Assembly: GCF_035046485.1 (NCBI RefSeq)
Contig: NC_085137.1
Location: forward strand, 377,580,706 to 377,644,705
Direction of reading: 5' to 3'
DNA: 64,000 nucleotides
Source of the DNA: Aedes albopictus
Lineage: Eukaryota; Arthropoda; Insecta; Diptera; Culicidae
Part shown: piece by piece, positions 57,502 through 64,000 of the stretch
Layout: every line of letters starts with the position of its first letter
Numbering within the stretch: position 1 is the first letter of the stretch
Translations under genes and position numbers: made by a program
The notes under the pieces: model-generated
The model's input: the letters and a program-made list of their open reading frames with translations, nothing else
Told to the model about the DNA's origin: nothing
Databases searched by the model: none

Positions 57502-59900
57502 TTTGATGGATGAATGTGGGGGAAAAGTCTAAAGCGAGCTCCTATGTGGACTGCCGGTACTGAGGATGCAGAAAGACTACAACAGCGTACCAGATGCTTT
57601 AAATTTTCTGTCTAATAAACATTTTATAAAAAAATTCTGGAAATTTATATGATATTTTTTTACAAGTTAAACCCATGGGTTCTTGAAGCATCGTGTCTAA
57701 AATACATATATGAAAGTTTCAGTATATTGTTTAGCAGTCATTGAGCTCACAACTTGGTCAAATTGTTTGCATCTGCAACTTCCCTTGATTCTTACTACAT
57801 GTAGGTACATACATACCATTCTACCCGTATTGCATGGTTTAATTATATCACGTATTGCATGGTTTTAGAGCCTAAAACTATTAAAAGCCGCCATCTTTAA
57901 TTTTGGGCCGACATCGTGGAATTTCGGGTCTCCAGTGTTGATTTCCGCACACAATTTGACAACCATGATTAAGCCTACAAAAATCGGTTTAGGGACAAAA
58001 CGACGAAAGACAAAACGTCGGATGCCAAAAGGCCGAGTGCCAAAACGTCGAAAACGAGTAATATAAGCAAATAGGGCGTTCTTTATTCTTTTAAAGGAAA
58101 CCCATTCTTTCACTTGTATCTTCCAACTAGTTCAGAGGGGAGCCTTCCTGAGACTCCCTGAAACATCATCTCAGGGTCGGCATGTTTCTTGACCATTTCT
58201 TAGCGGATAGGGAATATTTGCACTGTCAGTCATAAAAAAAACAACTCACGTCACGTCACGTTAAGTGCAACACTTTCCCACGTTCTCAATCGGTACTCTT
58301 ACCTGTGTTAATCCTTTCCTTACTTCTTCGGGCCCCTTCTACTGGCATCCAGTGTTGCATTTGAACTAAACGCGAGCCAAAAATGAACTGAGCTTGGATG
58401 TGTCATCCATGTGCGTCCTGACCAAGGTTCTGCCCTAGGACTTTGTGACGCAACTGCATGCATGCGTTGTTGCGTGAAAATATGCGCCACAATAAAGTGG
58501 GACATTTTGCACCAAAATCCGGATTTTCCGCAATCCACGGTGACTGAACCGGTTCCCCCTCTCGATAGAGGATGAGTTTCTGAATCGAATCAGGCTAAGA
58601 TTGCTAGAATTGCTGAAAAAATGGCAGAAAAATGACCACTTCAGTTTACCAGGTACCAGGGTGGGTACCAAATAAAACGTAAATTAAACAAAAATGTCCA
58701 TTTACCTGTTTTAATGAGATTTGATGTGTTAAGGAAGCATGGCTGCATCTTATCGTGTTGATTCACACCATTCTCACTTCTAAAACACGCTTGAATCCCT
58801 ATTGTGGTAAATTTTGTCCAAAATTTACGTTCAATGATGTTTATATTTAATATAACGGTCATTTTCAAGAAAATCAGCCCAAGTTGAGCATACATGCAAA
58901 TTTCTTAATATATCATCACTAAAATTGTATTGTTTTATCCTTAGTTTATCCATTTGGTACAATACTTGGGATAACAACACTTAATTTAACCTTATGGACT
59001 CTATTTAGCTACCCTAGAATGAAAAACTTTTCGAACATTTTTCTTGCGTGCCGGAGACAACAGATTTCAGAAAACGGAAGTGTACTACTAAGCTTATAAA
59101 AACTAATGGGAAATAAATTTATTCTAAACTGTATGCATTATTTAAAGTATTATGTGGCCCTTCAATACATGCATTCATTTTAAAAATATGAATCACACAT
59201 GTGAAATAAAATTATATTTTCTAAATTTGTATTTTGTATGAGAAATTATTGGACACGGTGTAGTTCTTGCTATTTGTTCATTGGTATTTTGAACTGAACA
59301 AAGTTCAAATATGTTTAATCGCAGTGTGTCGTATTTGAAGTTCAACGCAAATTGTTCGCGTTCAAATTCAACACTGCGAATAGCACGCTGTCAATGGCAC
59401 CTTCTACAAATTTTCAGCATTACGTCACAACTTCCTTCAGCGTGGCTACGATGGCAACATGGCGATCTCTAGCTATCGTCGGCCGGATATCTGGCACCTT
59501 TTGGGTGGCGATGGCGATCATTGGATGCATTGTTCCTTCAAGGTCGTCTGGTTTGGTGGTACTTTCCATTCAGACGTAAGGGGTGGGAGGGAATGCCTTC
59601 CTCATTCAGAACCGAATTTCTGCCTAATAGGGGGTTTTGGCTAAAATAGTCTTCCTTCTCCGCAATTCATCCGGTATTCACAGGTATTAGCACAAAAATT
59701 CTAAGTATCCACACAATATTCTGTACTTAGCTGATGATTTCAACTCGGGTCTGAAGCATCATAGAGTGCAAAATGAGTCATTGATTTTCAAAATCTCAGA
59801 AAAAAAATCACACTGAACTGCGAACACTTACACACTTGCGACGTTTTGTCACTTCGATGTTTTGGCATTCGACGTTTTGTCACCCATTCCTAGCAGGGTT
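57502..59900. other. intron-like sequence with inverted AAAACGTCG motifs
   Basis: 2.4 kb after the donor. Clusters of ACAAAACGTCG/ATGCCAAAA motifs lie at 57,975-58,055 and, inverted, at 59,838-59,885, possibly the ends of a decayed element. An exon-like stretch at 59,418-59,575 is discussed among the rejected items. Confidence 0.4.
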
Positions 59901-59904
59901 ACGA

Positions 59905-60485
59905 TTGTTTCAGGGTTTGTTTCATGAAATTCTTCAGAAATTCCTCCAACGTTTTTTTCGGAAAGTTAAAGATACTTCCGCAAGGGAGATTCAAAGAATT
60001 CCAGGAATAGCTTCCTTCAAAGACCTAATCATGGTTTCCTCCAGAGATTTCTTCAAGAATTCCTCTAGAGATTTCCCAGACATTCTTTCGGAGGTTCCTC
60101 TAGTGATTGTTCCGGTGCTATTTTTCGAGAATTTCTCCAGGGATTCCCAAAGGAATTTCACCAGAGCTTTTTCAAGTTATTTCTGCATGTATTCCTTCAG
60201 AGATTTGTTCATGGCTTCCTCCATATTTTCCATTATTCATAGAGTTTAAGGAGGAATTTCTTCCAGGAATTATTTCAGAAAAATTTATCATAGTTTATTC
60301 ACAAAATGCTCTGGAAATGCCATCATTTTTCTTACAAAAAATGCTTTAAAAGTTCATCTAATCTAATTCCAATCTAATCTAATTATTGAAAGAGTCAATA
60401 ATTTGTTCAGAAAATACAGCAGACATCAACTCCCTCAGTTTTTTTTCCAGGAATTCTTGCAGAAATTCTTTCAGGAATTCCGATT
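59905..60485. repeat. degenerate GGAATTCC-type tract
   Basis: Diverged units, interrupted at 60,486 by a MITE-like element and resuming at 60,692. Confidence 0.6.
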
Positions 60486-60691
60486 AGAGATGCCAGATGA
60501 TTTTTTGAAAAATCTGTATAACTATTTTCAAAAATATGTATCCTATACAAAATTTGGGAGAAAAATCTGTATTCTATTCAAAATTAAAATATACCCTCTA
60601 GCTCAAAAATCTGTATTTCATATAAAACAAAATATGTGTGGCTGCTCAAAAATCTGTATAATACAGATAAATCTGAATATATGGCATCCCT
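60486..60691. mobile_element. MITE-like insert in degenerate tract
   Basis: 206 bp. AGAGATGCCA at the left and TGGCATCCCT at the right are inverted, one mismatch. AAATCTGTAT recurs inside at least four times. It differs sharply from the surrounding tract. No clear target duplication. Confidence 0.5.
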
Positions 60692-63600
60692 GCCTCCGGG
60701 TTTCCTCCTGAGATTTCTTCAGGAAACTCTCCAGGTATTCCTCCAAGACTATGTCCAAGGATTCCTTCAAGAATGGGGAACTCGGGAAATTTGTCTAGGA
60801 TTCTTTCAGGAACTATTTTAAAAATTCCTCCAAGGATTCTTCCAGGAACCCTTCTTGGGAATTCCTCCTGGAGTTCTTTCAGGAATTCCTACAGGAATTG
60901 TTAAGAGTTTCCCCTTTTAAGATTGCTTCCAGGAACCATCCTGGGGATTCTTAATAAAAACTTCCCTTTGAAATTTCTTTAGAAAATCCTATTGCAATTA
61001 CTTTAGGAATTCCTCCTGGATTTCGTCCTGGGATTCCACCAGGGACTTCTCCAGGAATTGCTCAAGGAATTACTCCAGGAATTTATTCAGGGATTCTTCT
61101 AGGAATTCCTCCACGGGTTCCTTCGATCCTGGGGTTCCTTCGATTCAAGAATTCCTCCAGAAATTTCTCCAGGGATTCCTCCAGGGATTCCTTCAGGGAT
61201 TCCTTCAAAGATTCCACCAGGAATTCCTGCAGGGATTCCTCCAGAGATATCTCCGGGGATTTCTCTAAACATTTATCCAGGAACTTCTCAAGTGATTCCT
61301 CCATAAGTTCCTCTAGAGATTTTTCAGGAATTCCTACAAGCATTTCTTCAGAAATACCTCCAGGCATTCGTTCAAAAACCCCTCCAGGGGTTCCTCTAAG
61401 AATTGTTCCAGGAATTGCTCCAGGGATTCCTTCAGAGATTCCCCCAAGGATTCCACCGGGAATTCCTGCAGGAATTGCTCTAGAGACTCCTCTGGGAATT
61501 CCTCCAACGATTCCTCCAGAAGATTGTCTAGATATTTCTTCACAAATTCCTTCAGGCATTTCTCCAGGCATTCGTTCAGAAATCCCTCCAGGGATTCCTC
61601 CAAGAATTGTTCCAAGAAATTGCTCCAGGAATTGCTCCAGGGATTCCTCCAAGGATTCTTCCAAGAATTGTACCAGGAATCACTCCAAGGATTCTTCCAG
61701 GAATTCCTCCAGGGATTCCTCCAGGCATTCCTTCAGAGATTGCTTTAGGAGTTATACTGGTTAATGCTATAGGGATTCCTCTTGGGATTTCTCCAGAAGT
61801 TTCTCCCAGAGCTCCTCAAGGAATTCTTCCAGGCATTCCTATAGAGATTCCTCCAAGGATTTCTGCTGGGATTCCTCCAGGGAGTCCGTCAGGATTTTTT
61901 TTAGAACCTCCTCCAAGAATTCCTCCAGGCATTCATTCAGGTATTCTCCGAATTTCTCCATGAATTCTATCAGGAATTTCTCTACGAATTCCTTTAGAGA
62001 CTCCTTCAGGGCTTTCTCCAGCGATTTCAACAGGAATTCCTTCATTCCTTTAAGAATTTCCCCCTTTTTAAGAATTTCTCCAGCAATTCCTTCAGGAATT
62101 CCTCCAAAGATTTCCTTATAAATTGCTTCAAATATTCCTCCAGGAATTTCTTACAGGTATTTATCCAGGGATTGCTCCAGGAGTTCCTCCAGGACTTCCT
62201 CCAAGAATTCCCAAGTGATTTCTTCAGGAGGAATTCTTCCAGGATTTTTCCCAGAAATTTGTCCAGGGGTTCCCACACGCATTCTTCCGAGGATTCCTAT
62301 AAAAATTCATCAAAAAAATTCTCTCCCAGGGATTCCTCCAAGAACTCCTCCAAGGATTCCTCCAAGAATTCCACCAGGTTTTATTTCACAGAATTCTCCA
62401 TGAATTGCTTCAGAAATTCCTCCACGTACTCGTCCAGGGATCTCCCAGAAATTCCTTCAGGGATTGCTCCGGGAATTCTTCCAGGAATTCCCCTAGTGAT
62501 TCTTTCGAAATTCCTCGCTAGACCTCTTCAAAAATTTGTTTAGGGGTTCGATAAGATATTCCAGAAATCTTTTCATCGTCTTTTCCAGAGATGCACCCAA
62601 GAAATTCTCCAGGGATGCCTGCAGGAATACCTGAAGACTTTTTCAAATTACTTCAAGGATTTCTAGAGGATTTTCTTCGGAGATTTGTATTGGAATACTT
62701 TAAGATAATTTTGGAGAGATGCTTGCAGAAGCCAGTCAATTTTCCAAGAAGTCATCCAGGAATTCTCTCACAATTTTCTCCAAGAATTCCTTTAGAAGTT
62801 CATTCGTAAATCCATACATGAATTCCTTAAATAATACCCTCTGCAGCTCCTGCAAAAAAATTCCTCCAGAAGTTCGTCCTTCCATTCTTTCAGAAATATA
62901 TCCAGAGATTCATTTCACTTCTCCAGATATTCGTCTAGGATTTTTTTTTCATGGATGTTTTGAGGGCGTTTCTTTGGAAAAGTCCTCAGGGACTGTTCCA
63001 CAAAACTTTCAAAAATTCCCTCTATAATGGGTCAAGGGTTTCCTTCAATGACTATTTTAGGACTTAACCTTGGGTAACGTCTTCCGAAATTTGTGATGGG
63101 ATTTCTCCAGCAATTTCTTTAAGGACTTTCCAGCGATTTTTTTCTGGAATCCCTCTAGTATGTTTTTAGTACACTCTGGGATTCCATCATGAATTTTTTC
63201 AATAATTCTTCCACGAATTCTTCAGAAATTTCTCCAGGAATTCATCCAGGGAAGACTCTTACAGGTTTCACCAAGGGATTCCTCCCTGCATTTCTTTTAG
63301 AAATGCACCAGGAATCTCTTTTAGAAATTTCTTACTAATTTCCTCTAAACTTTCCATTTTGAATATATTCCTGCGATTTACCCAGGAATTAATTCAGGTG
63401 AAGTCCAGCACTTTTTCACGGCATTCATAATTAAAATACCTCTAGGTAATTCTTCAAGAATATATCTAGGGACTTTCTTCAGCAATTCTTGCATGGATTT
63501 AGAGTTTCTTCAAAGATATATTTAAGGCTTTTACGAGTAGACCTTTAAGAATGCTTCCAAGGATTTTTTTTTCCGGGAATATTTCTATTGACATTTGTAT

Positions 63601-63990
63601 ACAATGAATTCTAAGAAGTATTCACCCAGAATCCTGATATTAATTTCCGCAGAACCCTGTGAACCTAATTTTCCCACAATCCTGAGTGGGATTGCCCTCT
63701 TAGAATCTGAAAGCAATTATTTAGAAAGCTAAGTATGATTCTCCAAGAAGTCCGAGAGAAGTGCTTCTGAATAGTGAGAAAGGTTTCCGCAAAATCCTGA
63801 GGGGAATCAAGAGATGGTATTCCTGAATCTTGTGAAGAATAAAGCCAAACCTCCCAGAATTTTCCTAGAATCTTAGAAGTGATTCCTCCAGAACCCTTGA
63901 ATTCCTACGAGTTCTGAGAGGTTTTGCAATATAATACTTAGATGAATTCCCGCAGACTACTGACTACAGAATACTGAAAATGATTACACC
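60692..63990. repeat. degenerate GGAATTCCTCCA tract, 3.3 kb
   Basis: The longest and most regular degenerate tract: GGAATTCCTCC and GGGATTCCTCC alternate with CAGGAATT, mostly 12-bp spacing, best kept at 60,840-62,500 and decaying toward 64,000. Leu/Glu-rich frames such as that at 61,083-61,664 come from the repeat. Confidence 0.75.
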
Positions 63991-64000
63991 AGAATCCTGT

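Noticed and set aside
59418..59575. Second coding exon after 57,358-57,495
   Set aside because: It has an acceptor-like TTTTCAG, a matching phase and a GTAAGG donor, but the residues are unusually rich in Trp and His, two frames are open, and a minus-strand frame is open too. Support is too weak without RNA data.
61083..61664. 193-residue Leu/Glu-rich frame
   Set aside because: It is a by-product of the GGAATTCCTCCA degenerate tract; coiled-coil-like composition is due to the repeat.

Overview
The window looks like non-coding, transposon-packed DNA from a culicine mosquito, most likely Aedes. This is inferred from tRNA-derived SINEs, an RTE/JAM1-like LINE, many non-autonomous cut-and-paste elements and long degenerate GGAATTCC-rich tracts. 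There is no bacterial or viral gene organisation. The only well-supported host coding sequence is one exon at 57,358-57,495 (+): a polypyrimidine acceptor, a start codon, 38 codons and a GTGAGT donor. Two exon-like segments upstream (ending at 1,462 and 31,144, each followed by GTGAGT) could be non-coding first exons. If so, most of the window is 5' intron of one plus-strand gene, but this is not proven.

Layout. 1-9,130: AT-rich sequence, degenerate repeats, a SINE and a 539-bp hAT-type element. 9,134-11,745: a TTAA-flanked element with inverted blocks of 143-bp tandem repeats. 11,800-20,540: SINEs and many small TIR elements (two TTAA, one hAT, one 924-bp TA element), several nested. 20,581-23,935: a complete-ended RTE LINE with 13-bp target duplication, broken by a frameshift. 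24,000-33,300: SINEs, a 2.8-kb foldback-like element holding a Harbinger-type MITE, and a TIR element without visible target duplication. 33,690-45,960: a decayed RNase H-bearing LINE split by an 8,861-bp palindromic insertion. 47,301-52,716: a 1,029-bp hAT-type element, a second RTE copy interrupted by a 1.6-kb TIR element, and a 206-bp MITE. 52,730-64,000: degenerate repeats, SINEs, a TA element, the coding exon and a long GGAATTCC tract.

The main result is the 33,997-42,857 element. It is flanked by TTAA, begins CCTTTGCTGTAC, and removing it with one TTAA restores the LINE reading frame exactly. Its arms are near-identical inverted copies: a terminal unique part, about seven 154-bp tandem units, a degenerate tract, then a 24-bp satellite running to the centre. 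The two satellite halves differ in length (about 2.1 versus 3.5 kb) and in dominant sequence variant. The 9,134-11,745 element has the same plan, so I propose a class of piggyBac-type (TTAA) palindromic elements that carry and amplify tandem repeats. No transposase gene is visible for any cut-and-paste element here, so all are non-autonomous.
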